NCBI RefSeq assembly: GCF_013623775.1
Contig: NZ_JABFAM010000013.1
Coordinates: 62,001 to 126,000, forward strand
Reading direction: 5' to 3'
DNA: 64,000 bases
From: Rufibacter sp. XAAS-G3-1
GTDB taxonomy: Bacteria > Bacteroidota > Bacteroidia > Cytophagales > Hymenobacteraceae
Below, piece by piece: positions 8,678-16,411 of this stretch. The translations under genes were made by a program, and so were the position numbers. The notes under the pieces were generated by a model. The model ran no database searches. It was not told where the DNA came from and saw only the letters and a list, made by a program, of their open reading frames with translations. Within the stretch, counting starts at the first letter, position 1; each line of letters begins with the position of its first letter.

Positions 8678-9442
8678 ATGAAATTCAAGCTTACTACTCT
8701 TGTTCTAACTCTTTTCAGCCTGGGGCTCATGTCTTTTCTATCTGGAGAGAGAAAGCCCCTCACGGTGTACCTCATTGGGGACTCCACCATCTCCATCAAA
8801 GAAACCCGCTATTATCCGGAAACGGGCTGGGGCATGCCGTTCGTCTACTTTTTCGATTCTACCGTCACGGTGTCTAACCACGCCAAAAACGGCCGAAGCA
8901 CCCGTACCTTCATAGAGGAGAACCGTTGGCAACCCATCTCTGCGGCGTTGAAGGCGGGCGATTACGTGTTCATCCAGTTCGGGCATAATGACGAGGTGAG
9001 CACCAAGAGAAGCTTCACCCCCCAAACCGATTACCGCGCCAATCTGGAGCGGTTCATCTCTGAGACCAGGAAGAAAAAAGCCAATCCCGTACTCCTCACC
9101 CCTGTTGCCCGCCGCAAGTTTGATGCCGCCGATAAAGTAGAGGACACCCACGCGGTGTACTCGGGGATTGTCCGTTCCGTGGCCCAGCAGCAAAAGGTTC
9201 CGCTCATTGACCTAGACCGCAAGAGTCAGGCCCTGTTGCAGCAGTACGGGCCCGAAACTTCCAAGAAACTGTTCAACCATCTTCGGCCCGAGGAGCATCC
9301 CAACTACCCGCAAGGCAAAATGGATGATACCCACTTCAACGAATTAGGCGCCCGCGAAATGGCCCAGATTGTTCTTGCCGAAATCAAAGCCCTCAACCTA
9401 GCGTTAGCCGGTAGAATCGTGCAGCCTCCGGTGAAACCGTAA
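8678..9442 (+). CDS. Rhamnogalacturonan acetylesterase (CE12, SGNH hydrolase), copy 2
   Basis: A 254-residue secreted SGNH esterase paralogous to 3261-4052. Signal peptide about 1-22, block I YLIGDSTISI (Ser36), then GRSTRTFIEENRW, QFGHND and DDTHFNELGA. It lacks the insertion after block I seen in the first copy and diverges in the middle, so the two may act on different acetyl positions or on backbone and side-chain acetyls respectively; that is inference. ATG 8678 opens directly into the signal peptide; an earlier in-frame codon at 8612 is less likely. The ~250 bases upstream contain no convincing gene. Confidence 0.92.
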   Translation: MKFKLTTLVLTLFSLGLMSFLSGERKPLTVYLIGDSTISIKETRYYPETGWGMPFVYFFDSTVTVSNHAKNGRSTRTFIEENRWQPISAALKAGDYVFIQFGHNDEVSTKRSFTPQTDYRANLERFISETRKKKANPVLLTPVARRKFDAADKVEDTHAVYSGIVRSVAQQQKVPLIDLDRKSQALLQQYGPETSKKLFNHLRPEEHPNYPQGKMDDTHFNELGAREMAQIVLAEIKALNLALAGRIVQPPVKP

Positions 9443-9515
9443 AGACCCAGCACCGGCTTATTGCTGGATCTTGCCTGGTCTCTAGCCATCAACCAAAACA
9501 TGCCGGGTTTGCATC

Positions 9516-9552
9516 CGTTTCTAGCCTCTTTTTAGAAAAACAGCCCCCAAAA
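9516..9552. repeat. GTTTT palindrome (degenerate)
   Basis: CCGTTTCTAGCCTCTTTTT pairs imperfectly with AAAAACAGCCCCCAAAAGG. It lies between the second CE12 gene and the LamG gene. Confidence 0.55.
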
Positions 9553-9578
9553 GGAAAGAAATAAACCACCATTAACCT

Positions 9579-10253
9579 ATGAGAAAAACGACCTTTCTGC
9601 TGAGTTGTCTTGTGTCTGTTGTGGTTTCCTCCTGTGTTGCCGTGAAGCCCACCAGATGGGAGATGCATTCCTTGGCCTCCATTGGGGGACATTCTACCCA
9701 GGTGCTGGGGAACCCCAGCACGATACCGGGAAAAGACGGTGCGCCAGCCATTGCCTTTGACGGCGTAGACGACGGCTTGCTCATTGACGCCAACCCTATT
9801 GCGGGGGCCGAGGAATTCACCATTGAGGTGGTCTTTAAACCCAAAGCGGTCTGGCCGGCCAACGTAGAGCAGCGCTTTCTGCATATTGAAGACATGGCCG
9901 TAGGCCAACGCCGCATCCTGCTGGAGCTTCGCCTGAACAACCAAAACCGGTGGTACGCAGACTTTTTCATGCGCACCGAAAAAGCGGCCCTCACCCTCAT
10001 AGATTCCAGTAAAACCCATCCGGTAGGAGAGTGGGCTACCATGACCCTCACCTACAAAGACAAGCAACTGAAAGGCTACGTGAACGGGAAACTGGAGCTT
10101 TCGGGGGAGATAGAGTATCTGCCTATCCCACCCACGGCCAAGACTTCCATCGGAACCCGTATGGACAAACGCTCCTGGTTCAACGGCCAAATCCAAAGCG
10201 TCAGGTTCTGGAAAGTGGCGTTGCAGCCCAAGAAGTATTCTGACATCCTTTAA
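9579..10253 (+). CDS. LamG-domain (concanavalin A-like) lipoprotein
   Basis: A 224-residue lipoprotein with signal and lipobox at about residues 8-19 (VVSSC, Cys19). The rest is one LamG/laminin-G-like beta sandwich: AFDGVDDGLLID opens it, EFTIEVVFKPKAVWP follows, and GQIQSVRFWKVALQP closes it. No catalytic residues are recognisable, so binding of a cell wall polysaccharide or a structural role is most likely. Its position as last plus-strand gene of the pectin group, before convergent fbp, supports an accessory role. Function is inferred. Confidence 0.85.
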   Translation: MRKTTFLLSCLVSVVVSSCVAVKPTRWEMHSLASIGGHSTQVLGNPSTIPGKDGAPAIAFDGVDDGLLIDANPIAGAEEFTIEVVFKPKAVWPANVEQRFLHIEDMAVGQRRILLELRLNNQNRWYADFFMRTEKAALTLIDSSKTHPVGEWATMTLTYKDKQLKGYVNGKLELSGEIEYLPIPPTAKTSIGTRMDKRSWFNGQIQSVRFWKVALQPKKYSDIL

Positions 10254-10437
10254 CAGGATTATGAGGAAGCGTTTTACCTCTGTTTTCTGAAAAAGAGCCC
10301 GAAAACAGCCAGCATAGAATAGACCATTTTGTTTGTGGCGCAAGCAGACGCTTCCGCCACAAAGACCTGCTTGAATTCAATCTTGAAAAACACTAGGCAG
10401 GTAAAAGGAATTATTTGCCCGGCACACGTAAAAACAG

Positions 10438-10487
10438 GGAATGCGTTTTGGGGCTGTTTTTGCAAAAACAGCCCCAAAACGCATTCC
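10438..10487. repeat. Perfect 50-nt GTTTT palindrome; probable bidirectional terminator
   Basis: A perfect 50-base palindrome (arms GGAATGCGTTTTGGGGCTG... and its complement, centre TGCA) between convergent LamG and fbp genes. It is a reference copy of a family found about thirty times here: GCGTTTTGGGGCTGTTTT, 2-5 bases, then AAAACAGCCCCAAAACGC. A degenerate copy lies at 10269-10308. Confidence 0.9.
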
Positions 10488-10511
10488 AATACCTTGAGCA
10501 AGCTAGCCTGT

Positions 10512-11504
10512 TTACAGGGTCATGTACTTCCGGACTTTCTCAATCATTTCTGAAGAGCCAATCACCAGCGGGCAACGCTCGTGGAGGGCGGTTGGGTTCT
10601 TGTCCAGAATCCGTTCAACGCCGTCAGTGGCGGCCCCGCCTGCTTGTTCCGCAATGAAGGCCAGGGGGTTGCATTCGTAGAGAAGCCGCAGTTTACCGGT
10701 TTTGTTTTTGGCCGAACCTGGGTAAAAGTAAATGCCGCCTTTGAGCAGGTTCCGGTGGAAATCTGCCACCAGGGAGCCAATGTAGCGCGAAGAATATTTC
10801 TGCTCTTTGCAGAAAGCCAGGTAATTCTGGATTCCCAGCGGGAAGTTGCTCACGTTGGCCTCGTTGCAGGAGTATTGTTTGCCGTCGGCGGGGATCTTGA
10901 TGTCTGGGTGCGAGAGGAAGAACTCGCCCAGAGATGGTTCATAGGTAAACCCGTTCACGCCCCGGCCGGTCGTGTACACCAACATGGTGGAGGCACCGTA
11001 CAGGATGTAGCCCGCCGCCACCTGCTGGGTTCCTTTTTGGAGGCAATCTTCCAGGGTGCCGTTCTGGCCGCCGTCAGAAAGCCGGCGGTAGATGCCAAAG
11101 ATAGTGCCCACCGGAATGTTGACACTAATGTTGGAGGAGCCGTCCAGCGGATCCATGGCCACAATGTACTTGGCTTTGAGGTTGCCGGTATGGATGATTT
11201 CCTCTTCTTCCTCAGAGACAATCGCGCACACTTCGCCGCCGTTCCGCAGCGCCCTGATGAACCTGATGTTGGCAATCACGTCCAGTTTCTGCTGGTCTTC
11301 GCCCTGCACGTTCTGGGTGCCAATGGCCCCCAGGGAATTTTGGTCGGCCCGGTTTAATTCTCTGCCCACAATTTTGGCCGCCAGCGCAATGTCGCGCAGC
11401 AACTGGGATAACTCACCAGATGCGTACGGAAAGTCTTCCTGCTTTCTCATGATAAACCTATCCAGGGTAGTGCCAACGGGAAGCGCTAAAGCATCATTGT
11501 TCAT
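10512..11504 (-). CDS. fbp: Fructose-1,6-bisphosphatase, class I
   Basis: A 330-residue cytoplasmic enzyme that hydrolyses fructose-1,6-bisphosphate to fructose-6-phosphate, the committed gluconeogenic step. The metal and active-site motifs are complete: SEEEEE (98-103) and DPLDGSSN (118-125), plus [11 protein letters not shown] and the C-terminal GGAATDG. The ATG at 11504 starts the usual [17 protein letters not shown] leader; an upstream in-frame start at 11564 adds atypical residues. Growth on uronic acids feeds carbon in below hexose phosphates and needs gluconeogenesis, so its place beside uxaA is sensible. It ends 25 bases from the 50-nt palindrome. Confidence 0.97.
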   Translation of the reverse strand: MNNDALALPVGTTLDRFIMRKQEDFPYASGELSQLLRDIALAAKIVGRELNRADQNSLGAIGTQNVQGEDQQKLDVIANIRFIRALRNGGEVCAIVSEEEEEIIHTGNLKAKYIVAMDPLDGSSNISVNIPVGTIFGIYRRLSDGGQNGTLEDCLQKGTQQVAAGYILYGASTMLVYTTGRGVNGFTYEPSLGEFFLSHPDIKIPADGKQYSCNEANVSNFPLGIQNYLAFCKEQKYSSRYIGSLVADFHRNLLKGGIYFYPGSAKNKTGKLRLLYECNPLAFIAEQAGGAATDGVERILDKNPTALHERCPLVIGSSEMIEKVRKYMTL

Positions 11505-11561
11505 ATCGTAATCTTTGGGATATAGTAAGGAATAGAGGTGTGACAGATATACGTAAAGGAA

Positions 11562-11627
11562 CAAGGCCCTGTCCCTCTGCCTCAGCTGCCACGCAGAACT
11601 GAAGCGATGGTGAGGGGCAGGGCCTTG
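11562..11627 (-). terminator. Long hairpin between uxaA and fbp
   Basis: CAAGGCCCTGTCCCTC at 11562-11577 pairs with GAGGGGCAGGGCCTTG at 11612-11627 (one mismatch, 34-base loop). It follows the uxaA stop on the minus strand, and TTGTTCCTTT follows the stem in that direction. Confidence 0.6.
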
Positions 11628-11682
11628 CTTATGCTGTGAATTCTAACTGGCTGCGGCCAGCCTCAAATTATGTGGTGCAGGC

Positions 11683-13329
11683 TTATAAAGACACCCCGCG
11701 TTTCCACGGAATGAAATCGTCTTGCTGCAAGGCTTTCTCTTTGGTCTGGATTCTGCCGCTGGCTACTTCAATGATGAAGTCCAGCACGTCTTCGCCCATT
11801 TCTTCAATGCTTTTCTCACCCGTGATCACCGCGCCGGTGTCAATGTCAATGATGTCTGGCATGCGTTGCGCCAACTTGGTGTTAGAGGAAATCTTGATCA
11901 CCGGCGTAATAGGGTTGCCGGTTGGGGTTCCTAAACCGGTGGTGAACAACACAATGTTGGTGCCGGCTCCTACCAGGGCAGTGGTACATTCCACATCGTT
12001 GCCGGGGGTGCACAGCAGGTTCAAGCCTGGTTTGGTCGCGTATTCTGGGTAATCCAAGACGTCTACAATAGGAGAGGTACCCCCTTTTTTAGCGGCTCCC
12101 GCCGATTTGATAGCGTCGGTAATCAAACCGTCTCTGATGTTGCCGGGGCTGGGGTTCATGTCAAAACCAGAACCCACGGCCTCTGCCGAGGCGGCGTACG
12201 CGCGCATCAAAGACGCGAAGCGGTCAGCGGCTTCCTGGGTTTGGCAGCGGTTAATCAATTCCTGCTCCACACCGCAAAGTTCAGGGAACTCAGAAAGGAT
12301 GGTTTTTCCGCCCAAGGCCACCAGTAGATCTGAGGTGTGCCCAATGGCCGGGTTGGCTGAGATACCGGAGAATCCGTCTGACCCACCGCATTCCAGGCCA
12401 ATGGAAAGCTTGCTTAACGGGGCAGGTTGCCTGGTCTGTTTATCGGCTTCAATCAGCCCCAAGAAGGTCTGCCGGATAGCTTTCGACATCATTTCTTCCT
12501 CAGTGCCTTCTTTCTGCTGCTCCAGTACAATCAACGGTTTCTCGAAATTGGGGTTCAGGGCCTTTAATTTATTTTCCAGGATGCTTACCTGCGCGTTCTG
12601 GCAACCCAAACTCAAGACCGTGGCACCGGCCACGTTGGGGTGGTGAATGTAGTCGGCCAACAGGGCGCAGAGCATGTCAGAATCTTGTCTGGTGCCGCCG
12701 CAGCCGCCTTGGTGGGTCAGGAATTTGATGCCGTCTATGTTTTCAAAGATCCGGCGCTGGGCCGGGGCGGTGGCTTTCTGCAAGGTAAGCGTGCCTATGG
12801 CTTCGGTGTTGCCAGATTGGTACAAGTCTACCATCTGCTGCACATACGACTTGTAGACATCGCGCTGGCCAAAGCCCAGTTCATCTAAGAAAGCTTGCTT
12901 GATGATGTCTACGTTGCGGTTCTCGCAGAACACCATGGGAATCACCAACCAATAGTTGCCGGTGCCCACCTGCCCGTCTGGGCGATGGTAGCCCAGGAAG
13001 GTGCGGTTCTTCCATTTAGAGACATCGGGCGCCTGCCAGCCCGTGACTTTGGTTTTGCCGGAAAAACCGTTTACCTGGTGTTGTACGTTAGAAGTAGTCA
13101 AAACCCCGCCTACCGGAATATCATACACCGCTTTGCCCACCAAAGAGCCATACATCAGGATCTCAGCCCCGGCTGCCAGGGGAGTAATGGCGAATTTATG
13201 CTTGGCTTGAACGTCATCCACCAATACAATCTGGGAGCCCTCAAATTCCACGAGGTCGCCTTTTCTCAGATCGGTGAGTGCTACCAGCACATTGTCATTG
13301 GGGTGGATTTTTAAAAACTTTTGTGACAT
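11683..13329 (-). CDS. uxaA: Altronate dehydratase family protein
   Basis: A 548-residue cytoplasmic dehydratase that converts D-altronate to 2-keto-3-deoxygluconate in the isomerase pathway for galacturonate. The N-terminal ~90 residues form the SAF domain (DNVLVALTDLRKGD). The large UxaA domain carries THQGGCGGTRQDSD, SLGCQNAQVS, GLECGGSDGFSGISANPAIG and GTPTGNPITP, which are typical conserved blocks. Length fits the fused form. It gives the surface pectinases above an intracellular outlet. A LacI-type palindrome lies 17-34 bases before the start codon, suggesting uronate- or KDG-responsive control. Confidence 0.95.
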   Translation of the reverse strand: MSQKFLKIHPNDNVLVALTDLRKGDLVEFEGSQIVLVDDVQAKHKFAITPLAAGAEILMYGSLVGKAVYDIPVGGVLTTSNVQHQVNGFSGKTKVTGWQAPDVSKWKNRTFLGYHRPDGQVGTGNYWLVIPMVFCENRNVDIIKQAFLDELGFGQRDVYKSYVQQMVDLYQSGNTEAIGTLTLQKATAPAQRRIFENIDGIKFLTHQGGCGGTRQDSDMLCALLADYIHHPNVAGATVLSLGCQNAQVSILENKLKALNPNFEKPLIVLEQQKEGTEEEMMSKAIRQTFLGLIEADKQTRQPAPLSKLSIGLECGGSDGFSGISANPAIGHTSDLLVALGGKTILSEFPELCGVEQELINRCQTQEAADRFASLMRAYAASAEAVGSGFDMNPSPGNIRDGLITDAIKSAGAAKKGGTSPIVDVLDYPEYATKPGLNLLCTPGNDVECTTALVGAGTNIVLFTTGLGTPTGNPITPVIKISSNTKLAQRMPDIIDIDTGAVITGEKSIEEMGEDVLDFIIEVASGRIQTKEKALQQDDFIPWKRGVSL

Positions 13330-13345
13330 ATCTCTAAAGGTAAGA

Positions 13346-13363
13346 TGTGCAATCGATTGCGCA
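13346..13363. promoter_or_regulatory. LacI-family-like operator upstream of uxaA
   Basis: TGTGCAATCGATTGCGCA is an 18-base palindrome with one mismatched pair and a CG centre, the standard shape for LacI/GalR-family operators. It ends 17 bases from the uxaA start codon, a good position for repression. The cognate regulator is not in the window. Confidence 0.6.
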
Positions 13364-13591
13364 AGATATTAATATTTAGGTAAGATTGAAATAATCTGAA
13401 CCAATTACCGCTAAAAATTAAAGTTTAAGAATGGTGGGCAGGAAATAAGTTTCTGCGTTTCCATATTCGGAAAAATTATCTGTGACAGCCAAAGTTTGGT
13501 TAGCGTCTTATTTACCTGTTTTCTCCGCTTGCGTGCCTGCTCAACAAAGGAGTTGGTACAGCTTCCAAACCTTTCTGGCGGGCAAAAAATT

Positions 13592-13646
13592 CCGTTTCTC
13601 TGTTTCGGGGCTGTTTTTAGGAAAACAGCCCCGAAACAGGGAAACG
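13592..13646. repeat. Extended GTTTT palindrome
   Basis: CCGTTTCTCTGTTTCGGGG and onward pairs with the complement ending GGGAAACGG; arms are about 27 bases with one mismatch. The outer arms (CCGTTTC/GGAAACGG) extend beyond the family core. Confidence 0.85.
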
Positions 13647-13666
13647 GAGAAAATCAGACAGCCCCC

Positions 13667-13733
13667 CAAAGCAATGATTTCACTCGCTCGCCTCTGGCGA
13701 GTGTTCTGGTTTGGTGATCATTATTTTTTCAGA
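13667..13733. repeat. AAGCAATGAT stem-loop repeat, copy 1
   Basis: AAAGCAATGAT at the left matches inverted ATCATTATTTTTT at the right, with an inner ACTCGC/GCGAGT hairpin. A second copy with the same plan is at 38247-38316. Confidence 0.7.
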
Positions 13734-13749
13734 GCAGCCCAGAAATTTA

Positions 13750-14736
13750 TCAGCCCGTTATCTGATCCATGACCCAGGCGGTACGGGCCCCGGATTCGCC
13801 GGTGCTGGGGCATTCTCCCTGGCCGGTAAGCTCTTCCACAATGGTCTGGATAAACGGTTGCTGCACGTGGGGCGGGGGAGGCAGGAAAAACTCTTCGGTT
13901 CCTTTTTTGGTCTCCAGTCTGATGGGTTCGGGCGCAAAAGACGGGAACGTGAGGCGGCCGTTGCTTCCTACCACTTCTATCTCGTCTTTGAACTGCTCAG
14001 GAGCCACCGTAAAACACCAGGTACCGGTGCCTAACACCCCATTCGCAAACTTAAACTGCGCGGTCACCAAATCTTCGGCGGGGTAAAGCCCGGCCTGGTT
14101 GGCGGTTTGCCCCGTGGCGGCGATGATAGGGCCTAACAGATAATCAAGGTAATCTAATTGGTGCGGGGCGAGGTCATAGAAGAGGCCGCCCCCGGCAATC
14201 TCGGGCTGCACGCGCCACGGAAGCTCGTTCTGGTCTAGGTTTTCCTGCACCGGATGGAAGAGCCGGATGTTGACGAACCTCACCACGCCAATGGCCCCAG
14301 CGTCTACCAGTTCTTTCACTTTCAGGAAGGAGGGCAACCGGCGGCGGTAGTAGGCCACAAACAGCGGCACGTTGGCTTGCTGGCAGGCGGCGATCATCTG
14401 CTGGCATTGCGTGTAATTCAAGGCCATGGGTTTCTCTACGTACACGGGCTTGCCCGCAGCGGCTACCTGTAACGTGTATTCTGCGTGCGAACCGGGCGGC
14501 GTGGCAATGTACACGGCATCTACCTCGGGGTCATGGATCAGGGCCTGGGCATTGTCATACCATTTGGGTACCCCGTGCCGCTGGGCGTAGTCTTGGGCCT
14601 TTTCGCCGTTTCGGCGCATGACGGCCACTAACCGGGAGTTAGGTGTTTTCTGGAAGGCGGGGCCGCTTTTGACTTCGGTGACGTCACCGCACCCAATAAT
14701 GCCCCACCGGATGGTTTTGGTTGATTCTTTTGCCAT
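13750..14736 (-). CDS. Gfo/Idh/MocA family NAD(P)-dependent oxidoreductase
   Basis: A 328-residue cytoplasmic dehydrogenase. The Rossmann motif WGIIGCGDVTEVKSGPAF is at the N-terminus, the cofactor/active-site motif YVEKPMALN at about 95-103, and the C-terminal alpha/beta domain carries AGGGLFYDLAPHQLDYLDYL with the conserved catalytic-helix His. It probably oxidises or epimerises a sugar or cyclitol, but the substrate cannot be read from sequence. No signal peptide, so intracellular. It is separated from uxaA by repeats, so co-transcription is uncertain. Confidence 0.92.
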   Translation of the reverse strand: MAKESTKTIRWGIIGCGDVTEVKSGPAFQKTPNSRLVAVMRRNGEKAQDYAQRHGVPKWYDNAQALIHDPEVDAVYIATPPGSHAEYTLQVAAAGKPVYVEKPMALNYTQCQQMIAACQQANVPLFVAYYRRRLPSFLKVKELVDAGAIGVVRFVNIRLFHPVQENLDQNELPWRVQPEIAGGGLFYDLAPHQLDYLDYLLGPIIAATGQTANQAGLYPAEDLVTAQFKFANGVLGTGTWCFTVAPEQFKDEIEVVGSNGRLTFPSFAPEPIRLETKKGTEEFFLPPPPHVQQPFIQTIVEELTGQGECPSTGESGARTAWVMDQITG

Positions 14737-14843
14737 TGCGTTTTTAGCCGGTTTTCTTAAAACCAGCCTCTAAATGTAGGAGGGTTCTGCGGGAAAATGG
14801 TAGAAGAATTGATCTTTTAAGGGGAAAGTTGGCGAAGGGCCGT

Positions 14844-15476
14844 TTAAGGCTGATCTGTCAGAATCACACCAACTGAATTATTGGAGGGACTTACTGCCAC
14901 CTCTTGTGCTTTATAGTCCTGATGAGACACAATGAGCACTAAATGCTTTTTTGGAAGATATAAAAGAAATTCCCCTTGACTGTTGGTCATTGTCTCTGTG
15001 CCCATGCCTTTCACCTTGATAATAGCCCGGGGAACAGCTTTTCCTGCAGTGTCTACAACATGCCCACCCAACCGCCAAGTAGTTTCTGCAGGCGTAGGCT
15101 GGGTTTGCTCAGTAGCAGTCTTTTCTGGTGTGGCAAAGTAATGGTGGTACACCACCTCGGCCACGGCAAACAACAGCACCAGCAGCACGGCGGCCGTCTG
15201 CCAGATGGGCCACAGGAAGGTTTTCCGTTTGCGCTTTTTCTGGGCAAGCAGGTTTTTGAGGCGGCCACGGGTTTCGCGCACCGCTGACTTTACCCGGGCA
15301 GGTTGGGCCAGGGTCATGCCTTCCAGCAGGTCTGAGCAGAGCTCGCAGGAAACCAGGTGCTGTTCCAGTGGGTGGCGGAGGGGAGCGGGGAGTTCACCGG
15401 ATTGGTACTGCCGCAGCATGTCCAGCGATGGATGCTCCTGGGCGTCCCAGTGATCGGGGTGGTTATTCCTGCTCAT
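14844..15476 (-). CDS. Anti-sigma-type protein: zinc finger, one TM helix, carboxypeptidase-regulatory-like domain
   Basis: A 210-residue inner-membrane protein. The cytoplasmic part (1-95) has the HC2-type zinc finger HLVSCELC with an upstream His. One transmembrane helix follows (about 97-115, TAAVLLVLLFAVAEVVYHH). The periplasmic part (about 130-210) is a carboxypeptidase-regulatory/beta-sandwich domain (LGGHVVDTAGKAVPRAIIKVKG, ...SQGEFLLYLP). Its first codons overlap the sigma gene's end by 14 bases, so the two are coupled. The zinc finger should hold the sigma factor, while the outer domain could sense a cell-envelope signal; that sensing role is inference. This domain is more familiar at the N-terminus of SusC/TonB receptors. 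Confidence 0.85.
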   Translation of the reverse strand: MSRNNHPDHWDAQEHPSLDMLRQYQSGELPAPLRHPLEQHLVSCELCSDLLEGMTLAQPARVKSAVRETRGRLKNLLAQKKRKRKTFLWPIWQTAAVLLVLLFAVAEVVYHHYFATPEKTATEQTQPTPAETTWRLGGHVVDTAGKAVPRAIIKVKGMGTETMTNSQGEFLLYLPKKHLVLIVSHQDYKAQEVAVSPSNNSVGVILTDQP

Positions 15477-16050
15477 AGTTTTTGTTTATGTAGTTTTTTA
15501 GGTTCCGTTTGCCGTTCTGGATGTGGCTTTTCACTTGTCCTATCTCATAACCCGTTAGTTCGGCCACTTCTTTGTAGCTCTTTTTCTGCAAATAGAACAG
15601 CTCCACGCACGTGCGTTGCTCCTGGCTTAGTGCATCAAGCCCTTTGGTCAACAGCTGCAGTTCGGGTTCATGGTCAGCAGGATCAGTGGCGTGGGCCAGC
15701 GCGGCTTTCTCTACCAAGGGCAAGGTCTTCTCGTCAATGAGATCGGCGCTGCGCTTTTTCTGGGATCGCAGTAGCATGAGGCAGTAGTTCTTGGTGAGTA
15801 CGTGCAGCCAGCTTTTGAAATTGGTGATCTCGTGCTTGTGCAGTCCCGTGAGCAGTTGCTCAAAGATATGCATGGTGGCGTCTTTGCTTTCGTCTTCGTC
15901 CTTCAGGTACTTCAGGCAAATCAAATACACCATTTCTGTGTACCGCTCAAACAACTGCCCCACCAACTCCACATCACCCGTCTCCCGATACTGCTGTATC
16001 AGTTCCAGGTCTTGCGGGGGCTTGGCGCGGGAAAATAGCTTTAGAAACAT
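15463..16050 (-). CDS. ECF-type RNA polymerase sigma factor
   Basis: A 195-residue sigma-70 family protein. Region 2 spans about residues 15-85 (LIQQYRETGDVELVGQLFERY, FKSWLHVLTKNYCLMLLRSQ) and region 4 about 120-190 (ALSQEQRTCVELFYLQKKSY, EVAELTGYEIGQVKSHIQNG). The ATG at 16050 is chosen because the stretch out to 16158 has no sigma-like sequence. It is followed by its overlapping anti-sigma gene. Targets cannot be predicted from this window. Confidence 0.93.
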   Translation of the reverse strand: MFLKLFSRAKPPQDLELIQQYRETGDVELVGQLFERYTEMVYLICLKYLKDEDESKDATMHIFEQLLTGLHKHEITNFKSWLHVLTKNYCLMLLRSQKKRSADLIDEKTLPLVEKAALAHATDPADHEPELQLLTKGLDALSQEQRTCVELFYLQKKSYKEVAELTGYEIGQVKSHIQNGKRNLKNYINKNYEQE

Positions 16051-16245
16051 GCAGCGGGTGAGTAAGCGGTTCCAAATAAAGGGATAATAACGAACTAGTA
16101 AAACATACCGGTCTGGGCCTTTTCTATTCTTTACCTGTATGATGCAGCCCAAGGGCATAATCCATAAACATGCCCGGGGCTTTTATTGCCTTTATCTCTG
16201 TTGGCAGTTGAAAATGCAGCTTGACAGAGTTAAGAAATGGATTCC

Positions 16246-16282
16246 TGTTTAGAGGCTACTTTTGGAAAACCAGGCCCAAAAC
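16246..16282. repeat. GTTTT palindrome (degenerate)
   Basis: TGTTTAGAGGCTACTTTTGG with AAAACCAGGCCCAAAACA, between the divergent sigma and DUF421 genes. Confidence 0.5.
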
Positions 16283-16356
16283 AAGCAAAGTAGCCCATAG
16301 AAAACGCCGGTTTATTTGAGGTGAAAAGCAGCTACCCAGAAAAACTACCGTATTAA

Positions 16357-16385
16357 TTCGCTTAGAATCAGGGTAACTATGTTTG
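16357..16385 (+). promoter_or_regulatory. Bacteroidetes-type promoter for the DUF421 pair
   Basis: TTCG (16357-16360), 17 bases, then TATGTTTG (16378-16385), which matches the TAnnTTTG -7 box. It argues against a start at 16379 and supports the ATG at 16412. Confidence 0.5.
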
Positions 16386-16411
16386 GTGGCCTGCACGTAT
16401 TGCAGAAGGTT

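Larger units (their letters stand above)
13364..13749. other. Gap between uxaA and the oxidoreductase gene
   Basis: Apart from the operator, this holds an AT-rich stretch (13364-13450), a GTTTT palindrome at 13592-13646 and a two-copy stem-loop repeat at 13667-13733. No gene is seen. Confidence 0.6.
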
